Part shown: positions 17,657 to 26,722 of the stretch, one piece after another
Layout of the letters: every line of letters begins with the position of its first letter
How positions within the stretch are numbered: position 1 is the first letter of the stretch
Source: Pseudomonas sp. RIT-PI-q
GTDB taxonomy: Bacteria; Pseudomonadota; Gammaproteobacteria; Pseudomonadales; Pseudomonadaceae
Assembly: GCF_001297125.1 (NCBI RefSeq)
Contig: NZ_LHPC01000038.1
Span: forward strand, 230,220-294,219
Reading direction: 5' to 3'
DNA length: 64,000 bases
The notes under the pieces: generated by a model
Database searches by the model: none
What the model was told of the DNA's origin: nothing
The model's input: only the letters and a program-made list of their open reading frames with translations
Position numbers and translations under genes: made by a program

Positions 17657-18642
17657 ACCGTCACGACAAACCCGAACGCTTTTTCCGTCGATGGTCGGTG
17701 CCCGCGATGATCGCCAGCCTGCTGTCGAGCCTGTCCGGCACCGGCGTCCAGGCAGCCTCGGCGGTGATCACCGGCGACGGCGGCTGGTTATTCCCGGCCT
17801 GGGAAAGCTTGAGCAAGGTCGATAATCCCGGCACGGCCCGCAACATTGTCCTGATCAAACAGATCCAGCAGGCACTTGAACACGAACACATCGGGTTGAT
17901 CGTGCTGGTGGTGCCGATGAAAGCGCCGTTTTATGCCCAGCGCCTGCCCGCCGATCAGCCCTTGAGCCCGGCGGTGATGCAGCGCTATGACCACCTGCAA
18001 AACGATCTGACCCACGCAGGCCTCGGCACGTTGAACATCAAGCCGATCCTGCAACGGACCGAGCAAGGCAACCAGACTGCGTTTTACCGCGCCGACTATC
18101 ACTGGACGGCGTGGAGCGCGGAAAACACTGCCGACGCCACGGCGCAGCTGATAAACACCCGCTACCGCCTGCAAGGTGATCCGGGCGGTGGCGCGGCGCT
18201 GGGCCAGTGGTTCGACCGACGCGCGTTCGGCGACCTGGCGAGCAATTTCCTCCCGGCGGTCAAGCGCAAGGCGATTGGTCGCGACATCTACACCGTTCGC
18301 CATCAGGCCGAGAAAGACTTGCTGATCGATGATGCGCCGGCGCCGGTCCAGGTGATCGGCAACAGCTTTGTCCAGCCTTACCTTGGCTTTACCCAGAAGC
18401 TGTCGAATGCCCTGGACCGTCCCGTCGCACTGACCTGGAATCCCGGCGACGTCGGCCCGTGGGCGACGCTGCTGCAATCCCTGGAGTCTGCGGATTTTGC
18501 CCAACACAAGCCGCAAGTGATCGTCTGGCAATTCAATGAGGGCCAGTTCCACCTCGGCCCTGACGCGGCGGCCAACTGGAACGCGAAAGGCGTCACCTCG
18601 CTGAGCCAGTGGCATCAACGCATCAACAAGGCATTGCCGTGA
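17653..18642 (+). CDS. AlgX/AlgJ-like SGNH O-acetyltransferase
   Basis: 329 aa, N-terminal hydrophobic export signal near 14-35. SGNH-hydrolase-like acetyltransferase: D148-Y-H150-W-T and the nucleophile S238 in VIGNSFVQPY form the catalytic set used by AlgX, AlgJ and WssF. It should place acetyl groups on the polymer in the periplasm. No C-terminal carbohydrate-binding module as in AlgX is evident, so it is nearer AlgJ/WssF in length. ATGA overlap with the AlgF-like gene and GTGA overlap with the next gene show co-translation. No AlgI-type MBOAT gene is in the operon. Confidence 0.82.
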   Translation: MNRHDKPERFFRRWSVPAMIASLLSSLSGTGVQAASAVITGDGGWLFPAWESLSKVDNPGTARNIVLIKQIQQALEHEHIGLIVLVVPMKAPFYAQRLPADQPLSPAVMQRYDHLQNDLTHAGLGTLNIKPILQRTEQGNQTAFYRADYHWTAWSAENTADATAQLINTRYRLQGDPGGGAALGQWFDRRAFGDLASNFLPAVKRKAIGRDIYTVRHQAEKDLLIDDAPAPVQVIGNSFVQPYLGFTQKLSNALDRPVALTWNPGDVGPWATLLQSLESADFAQHKPQVIVWQFNEGQFHLGPDAAANWNAKGVTSLSQWHQRINKALP

Positions 18643-19502
18643 AAGTCTTCAGCTACAACCTCAGTCGCGCGACGGTGGCTGCGCTCCTGTTTGCCGTTAC
18701 GCTCGCCGCCGCGTCCGCCTTGTTCTACGTGACGCGCACCCAGGCTGTGGCACCAGACATTGTCGGCATCGTCTGGCAGCCGGACAACCAGACCGTTGGC
18801 ATCAACGGGCACTGGGAAAAACTCGGCGCCCGTGAGTTGCTGGTGCAGTGGACGGTCGTCGACGATCAGGCGTTCATTCCCGGCACCGGACTGCCCGGCG
18901 TGCCGGTGCTGCCCGACTGGGCGCGCATCGCCAAGGCGCCGTGGGCGCAGGATGTCATCCTTGGGTTGGCGGGGTATTTCAGCGAGAACCGTTCACGGGA
19001 CAACATCGAGCAACTGACGGCTGTCTCGGAACGCATCGCCAAACTGCCTACGCCGTTACACGTCACCGGCTGGTATTCCCCCGCCGAAGTCGACCCGAGC
19101 TGGACCCGTGCCAAAGAGCTGCCCGCCCTGCTCGCCAAGCTGCCGCGACCGTTGTGGATCAGCGTGTATGACGGCGCCAACATCGGCCCCGTCGCCACCG
19201 CCGAATGGCTCAAACAATGGCTGCCGGATGACATCGGCGTGTTCTTCCAGGACGGCGTCGGTGTTTATGCCCGCAGCGCGCCGGTCGCCAGAACCTACGC
19301 CGACGCCTTGCGCCAGCGTCTGGGGCAAAACCGTGTGCGGATCATCGTCGAAGCCTTTCGCCCCAACTTCGGTGGCGGCTTCCGCTCCGCGACGGCCGCC
19401 GAGCTGAAGACACAATTGGCGGCCTATGGCGGTTATCCGCTCTATCTGTTCGACGGACCGCACTACGTGACGCCCGAGTTGGTGGAGCAACTGGCTCGCT
19501 AA
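18639..19502 (+). CDS. DUF4434 (YbcH-like) exported TIM-barrel protein
   Basis: 287 aa. Signal or anchor helix about 10-30, then a barrel with GIVWQPDNQTVGINGHWEKL, LLVQWTVVDDQAF, GWYSPAEVDPSWT, WISVYDGANIGP and GVFFQDGVGV, which line up with E. coli YbcH, the gene after nfrA in that species. DUF4434 proteins have the look of glycoside hydrolases; acidic residues E near YSPAEVD and D in FFQDGVG are candidates. It may trim or release the polymer, which is inference. GTG start at 18639 overlaps the previous stop (GTGA) with AAGG upstream. The stop overlaps the convergent MFS gene by four bases, leaving no room for a terminator. Confidence 0.8.
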   Translation: MKVFSYNLSRATVAALLFAVTLAAASALFYVTRTQAVAPDIVGIVWQPDNQTVGINGHWEKLGARELLVQWTVVDDQAFIPGTGLPGVPVLPDWARIAKAPWAQDVILGLAGYFSENRSRDNIEQLTAVSERIAKLPTPLHVTGWYSPAEVDPSWTRAKELPALLAKLPRPLWISVYDGANIGPVATAEWLKQWLPDDIGVFFQDGVGVYARSAPVARTYADALRQRLGQNRVRIIVEAFRPNFGGGFRSATAAELKTQLAAYGGYPLYLFDGPHYVTPELVEQLAR

Positions 19503-20887
19503 CGCTGCAACACCGACTCACCCGCCTGTGGCGGCAGGCGCAGGTTGTCCAGCAAGGCGAGGCCTGCAATCACCGCCACACACAGGAACGTCAGCTGAAA
19601 GTCGGCCGTCTCGGCCTGGCCTGTTGTGCCATGGATGTTCATCGCCAGGCGCAGCAGCAACGCGCCGATGGCCACGCCCATTGCCATGCTCAGTTGGAAG
19701 AACATGCTGAACAGGGTGGAAGCGTCGCTCATCTGCTCCTTGGGGACTTCGGCAAAGGCCAGTGTGTTGAACACGGTGAACTGCATGGAGCGTGACAAGC
19801 CGCCGACGAAGAGGATGAACACGATCAGCGCCGGGCTCATGCGCTCATCCAGCAACGCACACGCCGCGATCGCCAGTACGCCCAGGACGCCGTTGACCAT
19901 CAGCACCGGACGAAATCCCCAACGCTGCATCACCCAGGTGGTGAACGGTTTCATCGCCAGGTTGCCGGCAAATACCGCCAGGACCAGCAGCCCCGCATCG
20001 AAGGCAGACAGACCGAAGGCCAGTTGAAACATCAGCGGCAAGAGGAACGGCAAGGTGCTGATCGCGATCCGGAACATCGAGCCCCCGCACAGGCAGACGC
20101 TGAAGGTGCGAATACCGGTTACGCCCAGCGCCAACAACGGTTGTGCATGCCGACGCATATGGCGCCAGGCAAATAACCCGAGCACCACACCGGCACCGCT
20201 CAGCGCCAGCCCTTGCAGCAAATCGGCGCGGCTTTGCCCGAGCATCTCCACGCCATACAGCAAGGCAGCGCTGGCGATGCCGACCAGCAGAAAACCACTG
20301 AAATCGAATGCCCTCGGACTGGCGTCGTCGCGTTTGGGAATCAAGGCCAGCGCGGCAATCAGGGCCAGCGCGCCCAACGGCAGGTTGAGGTAGAAAATCC
20401 ACGGCCAGGACGCGTGGGTGACGATGAAACCGCCCACGGGAGGTCCGAGTACCGGCGCCACCAGACCGGGCCAGGTGATGAATGAAATCGCCCGCACCAG
20501 GTCTTTTTTCTCGGTGGTACGCAGCACTGCCAGGCGCCCTACCGGGACCATCATCGCTCCGCTGATCCCCTGCAGCACGCGTGCGGCGACGAAGGTTTGC
20601 AGACTGTCACTCAAGCCGCACATCAATGAAGACAGACTGAACAGCACGATTGCCGAACTGAATACCAGGCGCGAACCGAACCGGTCAGCCAACCAGCCGC
20701 TGATCGGGATGAACACCGCCACGGCGAGCATGTAGGCGCTCATGCCAATGTTCAGGTCCACCGCCGCGACGCCGAACGTCCTGGCCATGTCGGGCAACGC
20801 GGTAGCGATCACTGTGGCGTCGAGGTTCTCCATAAAGAACGTGACGGCTACCAACAGCGCAATCCATGTCGAGCGGCGTTGAGACAT
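19499..20887 (-). CDS. MFS exporter, DHA2 (EmrB/MdtD) type
   Basis: 462 aa, about 13-14 hydrophobic helices. Motif A (GWLADRFGSRLV) and motif C-like GPPVGGFIVTHASWPWIF mark a drug:H+ antiporter of the 14-helix class; the closest familiar protein is E. coli MdtD. Inner-membrane efflux of an unknown compound. No regulator is adjacent in the same orientation, and its 3' end overlaps the DUF4434 gene by four bases on the opposite strand, so strong transcription of one could interfere with the other. Confidence 0.87.
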   Translation of the reverse strand: MSQRRSTWIALLVAVTFFMENLDATVIATALPDMARTFGVAAVDLNIGMSAYMLAVAVFIPISGWLADRFGSRLVFSSAIVLFSLSSLMCGLSDSLQTFVAARVLQGISGAMMVPVGRLAVLRTTEKKDLVRAISFITWPGLVAPVLGPPVGGFIVTHASWPWIFYLNLPLGALALIAALALIPKRDDASPRAFDFSGFLLVGIASAALLYGVEMLGQSRADLLQGLALSGAGVVLGLFAWRHMRRHAQPLLALGVTGIRTFSVCLCGGSMFRIAISTLPFLLPLMFQLAFGLSAFDAGLLVLAVFAGNLAMKPFTTWVMQRWGFRPVLMVNGVLGVLAIAACALLDERMSPALIVFILFVGGLSRSMQFTVFNTLAFAEVPKEQMSDASTLFSMFFQLSMAMGVAIGALLLRLAMNIHGTTGQAETADFQLTFLCVAVIAGLALLDNLRLPPQAGESVLQR

Positions 20888-21078
20888 CGGTTATTCCTGT
20901 TCGACTACATCATTGCGGGCAGTGTACGGCAAGTTAAAGCGGCCCTCGGAAAACACCAAACTACGAAACACCCGCAGAACAATTCAGCCTGTCTGTTGCA
21001 TCGACCGGTTGAATCCACAGCCAGGCGCAGACACTCGGCATCCAGCCTGATGAGAAGCTGGCTTGCGATGAAATGGCA

Positions 21079-21993
21079 TTAGTAGTTGAAGTCATGACCC
21101 AACTCCTTCTGCATCCACTCCAGGAATCTTCGGACCCGTGGGAAGTTTGAATGCGCTCTCGGGAAAACCAGGTGGTGTGCAGTGATTGCCGCACTCAACT
21201 CCGGCGCTACCTCGACCAACGTTCCACGCGCTAGATAATCCTGCGCAAGCAGTGTGCTTTCCAAGGCAAATCCAAGCCCGTGGCTGGCGGCCTCCAGCGT
21301 CATGTAGGAACGGTCAAAACTCAGTGTGTAAGGCTTTTCCGGGCGCGACAGACCATGTTGTGCAAACAACTGTGGCCACTTTATCAGCGTCGCCTCCGAC
21401 AGAATCAGGTTGCAGTCCAACAAATCCGCAACGGCACGGATGGGCCGTTTTTCCAGGAGTTTGGGTGACGCCATCACCGCGATTTTTTCATTGCGCACGG
21501 TGCGCACCTCGAAACTTGGCCAGTTGGGCATACCGTGGCGGATATCCACGTCGATCTTGTCACGACTGAAATGCAGCGATTCGTAGGAGCATGAAAGGTT
21601 GAGCTGAATATCAGGATGGCTCTGACGAAACTGCTCCAGTCGAGGCATCAGCCACAACAAGCCGAAACTGGGAGATGAATGCAATCGCAGACAATCGAGG
21701 CTGACATCACTGGTGGCGCGTTCGGTCGCCACCGCGAGGCTGTGCAGGATGCCGGAAACCTCAGTGAGGTATTGCTCACCTACCGGTGTCAATGTCACCC
21801 CCCTGGCCGTTCTGAGGAACAGCTGTCGACCAATCATCGCCTCCAGTTTGGCCAACTGGTGACTGACGGCCGAGGGCGTCAGATCAAGTAATTCAGCCGC
21901 TCGCGCGACGCTGCCAAAACGTGCGGTCTGTTCAAAGGCCTGAATGGCTTTCAGTGGTGGCAGTATCGGAGGTGCATCACCGGGTGAACGCAT
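21079..21993 (-). CDS. LysR-family regulator (GcvA-like)
   Basis: 304 aa. Winged helix at about 10-70 (PPLKAIQAFEQTARFGSVARAAELLDLTPSAVSHQL), then a periplasmic-binding-like effector domain with the GcvA-type phrases DVDIRHGMPNWP and SHGLGFALESTLL. Start 21993 (MRSPGDAPP) has AAGGGA upstream at a long distance; ATG 22041 is possible. Divergent from the SDR-MFS pair, with a palindrome in the gap, so it very likely controls that pair, responding to the compound they handle. Confidence 0.85.
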   Translation of the reverse strand: MRSPGDAPPILPPLKAIQAFEQTARFGSVARAAELLDLTPSAVSHQLAKLEAMIGRQLFLRTARGVTLTPVGEQYLTEVSGILHSLAVATERATSDVSLDCLRLHSSPSFGLLWLMPRLEQFRQSHPDIQLNLSCSYESLHFSRDKIDVDIRHGMPNWPSFEVRTVRNEKIAVMASPKLLEKRPIRAVADLLDCNLILSEATLIKWPQLFAQHGLSRPEKPYTLSFDRSYMTLEAASHGLGFALESTLLAQDYLARGTLVEVAPELSAAITAHHLVFPRAHSNFPRVRRFLEWMQKELGHDFNY

Positions 21994-22069
21994 GATTGTT
22001 GTTGTTCCCTTGCAGGAGGCATAAGCCGGGCGTTTAGCCATTCAACCATTCGGGCATTTGCTTGGCGAG

Positions 22070-22088
22070 TGCTGAATTTTTTTCAGCA
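22070..22088. promoter_or_regulatory. LysR operator candidate
   Basis: Perfect palindrome TGCTGAA-N5-TTCAGCA, containing a T-N11-A core, in the divergent gap about 105 bp upstream of the SDR start and 77 bp upstream of the LysR start: the usual place and shape of a LysR recognition site. Confidence 0.5.
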
Positions 22089-22191
22089 TCGAGTGACATT
22101 CGCGTTATTGCTCAGGGTTGCCCTGAAGAACAAGCTGAGTCATCGGTTCTTTGCGGATCGACCCAATAAAAACAATCAGAGGTACTCTTCC

Positions 22192-22941
22192 ATGCTTCTT
22201 CAAGGCAAAGTCGCGATCATCACCGGTGCAGCTTCCGCACGTGGCATCGGCCGCGCTACTGCGACCACCTTCGCGCAACAGGGCGCAAGCGTAGTGATTC
22301 TCGACCTGGACGAATCCGCCGCACGCGATGCCGCTGCCTCCCTGGGCGAAGGCCATCTGGGTCTGGCCGCCAACGTCGCCGACGAATCCCAGGTGCAGCA
22401 GGCTGTCGCGAAAATCATCGAGCGCTTCGGCCGCATCGACATCCTCGTCAACAACGCCGGCATCACTCAACCCCTCAAGACTCTGGACATTCGCCCTTCG
22501 GATTACGACAAGGTGCTGGACGTCAGCCTGCGCGGCACCTTGCTCATGTCCCAGGCGGTGATTCCGATCATGCGCCAGCAGTCCGGCGGCAGCATCGTGT
22601 GCATGTCGTCGGTTTCCGCTCAACGCGGCGGCGGCATTTTCGGTGGTCCTCATTACAGCGCCGCCAAGGCAGGCGTGCTGGGCCTGGCCAAAGCCATGGC
22701 ACGGGAACTGGGACCGGACAAGGTGCGCGTCAACTCCATCGCCCCCGGCCTGATTCACACCGACATCACCGGCGGCCTGATGCAGGATGAACGCCGCCAC
22801 GCGATCATCGACGGCATCCCGCTGGGTCGTCTGGGCGAGGCGCAGGATGTGGCCAATGCGGCGCTGTTCCTGGCCAGCGACCTATCTTCATACCTGACCG
22901 GCATCACTCTGGATGTGAACGGCGGCATGCTGATTCACTGA
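22192..22941 (+). CDS. SDR-family oxidoreductase
   Basis: 249 aa classical short-chain dehydrogenase. Cofactor motif TGAASARGIG at 9-18, NNAG, catalytic Ser in CMSSVSAQ and YSAAK, C-terminal YLTGITLDVNGG. Start ATG 22192 has AGAGGT upstream. Substrate not readable; sugar or hydroxy-acid oxidation is typical for this class. Followed 100 bp downstream by an anion-symporter MFS gene and preceded by a divergent LysR gene, so it is probably part of a small catabolic operon. Confidence 0.85.
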   Translation: MLLQGKVAIITGAASARGIGRATATTFAQQGASVVILDLDESAARDAAASLGEGHLGLAANVADESQVQQAVAKIIERFGRIDILVNNAGITQPLKTLDIRPSDYDKVLDVSLRGTLLMSQAVIPIMRQQSGGSIVCMSSVSAQRGGGIFGGPHYSAAKAGVLGLAKAMARELGPDKVRVNSIAPGLIHTDITGGLMQDERRHAIIDGIPLGRLGEAQDVANAALFLASDLSSYLTGITLDVNGGMLIH

Positions 22942-23041
22942 GTACACCTGGGCGGGCCTGCAAGGCCCGTGCGGTTCTGGATCGATGACACAGCCAGGCT
23001 TGATTGCCTGGCGGTCAATAAAAACAAGAGATCAGACCATC

Positions 23042-24157
23042 ATGACTACCCTGTCGCTCGAAGCGGTTTCGACCGTGCGCTCCAACGCCTACCGTAAAAC
23101 CGCATGGCGCCTGATGCCGTTCCTGATGCTGTGCTATCTGTGCGCCTACCTCGATCGCGTCAACGTCGGCTTTGCCAAGTTGCAAATGATGAACGATCTG
23201 GCGCTCAGCGAGACGGTCTACGGGCTGGGCGCGGGCATGTTCTTCATCGGCTACTTCCTCTGCGAAGTTCCCAGCAACATCATCCTGCACAAGGTCGGGG
23301 CGCGGGTCTGGATCGCGCGCATCATGATCACCTGGGGCATCGTCTCTGCCCTGTTCGCCTTCGTCGAAACCGCGTGGCAATTCTATGCGTTGCGCTTTCT
23401 GCTCGGGATTGCCGAAGCCGGCCTGGCGCCGGGTCTGCTGCTGTACCTGACCTATTGGTTCCCGTCCTACCGTCGTGCTCGCATGACCGTGTTGTGGTTT
23501 ATCGCCATTCCGCTGTCAGGCATGGTCGGTGGCCCCCTCTCCGGCTGGATCATGACCCACTTTGCCGGCATGCATGGCTGGGCTGGATGGCAATGGATGT
23601 TCGTGTTGGAGGCTGTGCCCACCGTCGTGGTTGGACTGCTGGTATTGAGCTATCTCAAGGATGGCGTGCATCAAGCCAGCTGGCTCAACGACGACGAAAA
23701 AACGCTGATCACCCGCGAGTTGGCTGAGGATGAGCAGAAGAAAGTCACACACGCCTCTGTAGGTGAATTCATCCGCGACCGTCGTCTCTGGTTACTGGCC
23801 GCCATCTACTTCTGTGTCGTGATGGGACAGTACGCAATCACCTTCTGGCTGCCGACCCTGGTGCGTAACGCTGGCGTGTCCGACCCGATGAAAATCGGCC
23901 TGCTGACCAGCCTGCCCTACCTCTGCGCGATTGCCGCCATGCTGTATGCCGGACGCAGTGGCGACAAACACCGCGAGCGCCGCTGGCACCTGATTGTGCC
24001 GATGATCGCCGGGGCCATCGGCCTGAGCCTCGCGGCCATGATGGGGGGGAATGTGATGCTTTCCATTCTCAGTCTTTGCCTGGCCGCTTCAGGAATTCTG
24101 TCGGCGACGTCGATGTTCTGGATGTTGCCCAGTCGCACCGATTTACAGCCAGAGTGA
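23042..24157 (+). CDS. MFS anion:cation symporter, 3'-truncated
   Basis: 371 aa. Ten helices typical of ACS-family carboxylate/sugar-acid importers are present (YLDRVNVGFAKLQM signature, LLYLTYWFPSYRRARMTV). Relatives are about 430 aa: the sequence follows them to SATSMFWMLP and then switches to SRTDLQPE and stops, so the last two helices are missing. The break coincides with the start of a lower-G+C stretch on the opposite strand. The gene is therefore probably a non-functional remnant at an insertion or recombination boundary, though the frame upstream is intact. Confidence 0.8.
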   Translation: MTTLSLEAVSTVRSNAYRKTAWRLMPFLMLCYLCAYLDRVNVGFAKLQMMNDLALSETVYGLGAGMFFIGYFLCEVPSNIILHKVGARVWIARIMITWGIVSALFAFVETAWQFYALRFLLGIAEAGLAPGLLLYLTYWFPSYRRARMTVLWFIAIPLSGMVGGPLSGWIMTHFAGMHGWAGWQWMFVLEAVPTVVVGLLVLSYLKDGVHQASWLNDDEKTLITRELAEDEQKKVTHASVGEFIRDRRLWLLAAIYFCVVMGQYAITFWLPTLVRNAGVSDPMKIGLLTSLPYLCAIAAMLYAGRSGDKHRERRWHLIVPMIAGAIGLSLAAMMGGNVMLSILSLCLAASGILSATSMFWMLPSRTDLQPE

Positions 24158-24159
24158 TG

Positions 24160-25725
24160 TCATGCGACTCCACGAGGTTGATCGACCCAATAGGGCTCTT
24201 TTATAAGGCGACGCATTACCTTGCCAGTAGCATTGCGCGGCAGCACCTGAACAAAGTCGACGGATTTAGGGATCTTGAAACCCGCTATCTTGCTACGTGC
24301 GTAGGCGATGAGTTCATCGGCGCTCACGAATGCTCCAGGCTTGATCACAGCAACTGCTTTTACAGATTCCCCCCATTGATCATCCGGTACACCAATAACG
24401 GCGACGTCTTCGATAGCGGGGTGGCTGGAGAGAATATTTTCCACCTCCGCTGGGTATACGTTTTCGCCACCCGTAATGATCATGTCGCGCTTGCGGTCGC
24501 AGATATAGAGATACCCCCGATGATCCAGATACCCCATATCACCCGTGTAAAACCAGCCATCTCGTATAACTGCTCGGGTTTCCTCCGTACGTTTCCAGTA
24601 CCCCTTCATCACTGACGATGATCGGCAAATGATTTCGCCAATTTCCCCAGTTGTAACGGGTTGGCCATCTGCATTAGTTATTCGGATTTCCACGCCGGCA
24701 CTGGCAGCACCACAGGACAGAGACAGATCACTGTTACCTGTCGCAATGGCTCGATGATCCTCGGCGGTAAGGTATGTAAGGCCGCCGGCAGTTTCCGTTA
24801 AACCGTAGATCTGGCTAAAGCCACTGTGGGGAAGTATCTCCATGGCCTTCTTGAGCAGACTGGTAGCCATCGGCGCAGCGCCGTAGATGACAGTTTTCAA
24901 ACTGGCACAAGTACGTTTCGAGTGTTCAATAGCGGCGATGAGGCCTCTTATCATCACCGGCACCATCATAGTGACCGTCACTCGCTCACGTTCAATTAGC
25001 GAGACAATTTCGGAGGGTACAAAATCTTTAGTGATAACCACGCGTGCGCCTCTGGCTAAACCGAAGACACCAAGAATGGAGCCTGCGACGTGCGCATGCG
25101 GCAGGCACAACAGCACGACATCATCGGGCCCGATGTCACGACAGGGTGTTCTTTCTTCGGTAGCGAGTGCGGCGAGCGGTGCTTTGAAGATGTTCTCGCT
25201 AGTTAGCTGTACACCTTTGGGCACACCCGTTGTGCCGCTGGTGTAAATTTGCAGGCAGTCATCCGATGCCGACAAGGTCGCTCGTGATGCGACAGTGGAT
25301 TGCTCGTTCCTCCATGCAATAAAAGCATCCCCCATCATGATGATGTGTTGCACAAATGGAAGCTGCATTCTTATCTGCGCGATCGACTCTGCGAAATCGG
25401 CGCCAACAAACAATACTCGAGGCTTGCAATCAACTAATACCTGAGCAACTTCTGGGACCGACAGACGGGTGTTTAAGGGTGCTAGAACTACATTCGTTCG
25501 TGCTGCACCCAACCATATTTCATAGAAGTGATCACTGCCATGGTCCAGGATTGCAACACGCTCTTGATCGACGAGACCCAGGTCCCAGAAACCGTTAGCT
25601 ATTTGATTCGCGTGCAGATCCAGTTGGCCTGCACTTGTTTTTTTGTTGCCGAATACAATGGCGATACGATCAGGTGGGCTATCGGCAGCCACACGTGCAA
25701 CCTCAGCGAGGGTCAAATCACTCAT
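24160..25725 (-). CDS. Acyl-CoA synthetase / AMP-dependent ligase
   Basis: 521 aa ANL-superfamily enzyme that activates a carboxylic acid to its CoA ester with ATP. Motifs: P-loop YTSGTTGVPKGV, YGLTETAG, YTGDMGYLDHRG, hinge KRDMIITGGENVYP, and C-terminal catalytic Lys in RNATGKVMRRL. ATG 25725 has GGAG nine bases upstream and is preferred to ATG 25740. Codons are visibly richer in A/T than flanking genes. The stop lies 2 bp from the convergent truncated MFS gene. With the enoyl-CoA hydratase nearby it suggests degradation of a fatty or aryl acid; the exact acid is unknown. Confidence 0.88.
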   Translation of the reverse strand: MSDLTLAEVARVAADSPPDRIAIVFGNKKTSAGQLDLHANQIANGFWDLGLVDQERVAILDHGSDHFYEIWLGAARTNVVLAPLNTRLSVPEVAQVLVDCKPRVLFVGADFAESIAQIRMQLPFVQHIIMMGDAFIAWRNEQSTVASRATLSASDDCLQIYTSGTTGVPKGVQLTSENIFKAPLAALATEERTPCRDIGPDDVVLLCLPHAHVAGSILGVFGLARGARVVITKDFVPSEIVSLIERERVTVTMMVPVMIRGLIAAIEHSKRTCASLKTVIYGAAPMATSLLKKAMEILPHSGFSQIYGLTETAGGLTYLTAEDHRAIATGNSDLSLSCGAASAGVEIRITNADGQPVTTGEIGEIICRSSSVMKGYWKRTEETRAVIRDGWFYTGDMGYLDHRGYLYICDRKRDMIITGGENVYPAEVENILSSHPAIEDVAVIGVPDDQWGESVKAVAVIKPGAFVSADELIAYARSKIAGFKIPKSVDFVQVLPRNATGKVMRRLIKEPYWVDQPRGVA

Positions 25726-25866
25726 TGACGCAGTCTCCATACAAGCGCCCTGTTGTTATGGGGTGGCGCCTTGGAAACCAATCGTAGGAGGCTCTAAGCT
25801 CTGGCAACGTCTTTCAGAAGACATTGTTATGGTTTTTTTCCTGCTATCACTCAGCGCGATGAGCCG

Positions 25867-26559
25867 TCATTTATCGTCGAAATCATCGCGACTGCGGCGT
25901 CTATGATCATTGATGTAATGACGGAGTCCTTCCACGTCTCTGACTATCACTTTGCCGTAGTCAGTCTCGATCAGACTCAACGCTCTAAGCTCTTTCATTA
26001 CCCGATTGACGTTGGGCCGAGTGCTACCCACCATCAAGCCGATATCTGACTGAGACAATGTCAGGCTCACAGCATCATTGGATGATCTCTGCACCTGCGA
26101 CAGCCACAGCAGACGAGAGGCGACGCGAGCAGCGACGGACTGCGTAAGAAGCTCCTCGACTATCCGCAGTGCGCCTCGCAGGCGGCGGCTGGTCTGCGCA
26201 GCTACGGCACTCTCTACTTCCTGATGCGTCGCTCTGAGCGCATTGAAATCTCGTGCCGTCCAAACCCTCAAGACAGACTCACCGCGCGTAATGAAGGTTA
26301 CCGAGTACGGCTCCTCATCCCCTATTGAACTGTCGCCTATGACGTCGCCGGGTTTGTAGATATAGATGAGAACTTCTTGGCCATCAGCAGTGAGAATACA
26401 CTGGCGAACTTCACCAGAAACGATCTGGAAAACTTCAATGACGGGGTCGCACTGTTGGTAAAGGGTAGTACCGCCTGGAAAGCTCCGTAAGCGTGATTTT
26501 TCAAGCAGCGCATTGCGAGTCAAGGGGCTCAGATCTTCGATCCAATTGAAACCGATCAT
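25867..26559 (-). CDS. Crp/Fnr-family transcriptional regulator
   Basis: 230 aa. Cyclic-nucleotide-binding-like beta roll about 15-120 (GTTLYQQCDPVIEVFQIVSGEVRQ, YKPGDVIGDSSI), long dimer helix, and HTH near 170-205 (LSQSDIGLMVGSTRPNVNRVMKEL). No Cys cluster as in Fnr; the phosphate-binding cassette of true CRP is not clear, so the ligand is unknown. Lies upstream of the CoA ligase on the same strand (141 bp), so may control it. A/T-richer than the core genes. Confidence 0.85.
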   Translation of the reverse strand: MIGFNWIEDLSPLTRNALLEKSRLRSFPGGTTLYQQCDPVIEVFQIVSGEVRQCILTADGQEVLIYIYKPGDVIGDSSIGDEEPYSVTFITRGESVLRVWTARDFNALRATHQEVESAVAAQTSRRLRGALRIVEELLTQSVAARVASRLLWLSQVQRSSNDAVSLTLSQSDIGLMVGSTRPNVNRVMKELRALSLIETDYGKVIVRDVEGLRHYINDHRRRSRDDFDDK

Positions 26560-26681
26560 TCCTGTATTCGCTCCTGTTGCCGACCTTCTCTTCCCGTTGC
26601 CCTACACATTTCGCGAGTGCGGACTGGAACCACCCAAGCGAAAATCGGAGCGGACGAATTGACAGTTGTGCTGTGATATTA

Positions 26682-26693
26682 TTCACATGCGAA
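26682..26693. promoter_or_regulatory. MarR operator copy 1
   Basis: TTCACATGCGAA, one mismatch from the perfect palindrome TTCGCATGCGAA found twice before the enoyl-CoA hydratase gene. It follows a consensus -35 hexamer (TTGACA, 26659-26664), so binding would block the marR promoter. Confidence 0.55.
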
Positions 26694-26722
26694 ATAAATC
26701 GTTAAACTTTATTGGCCTGAAC

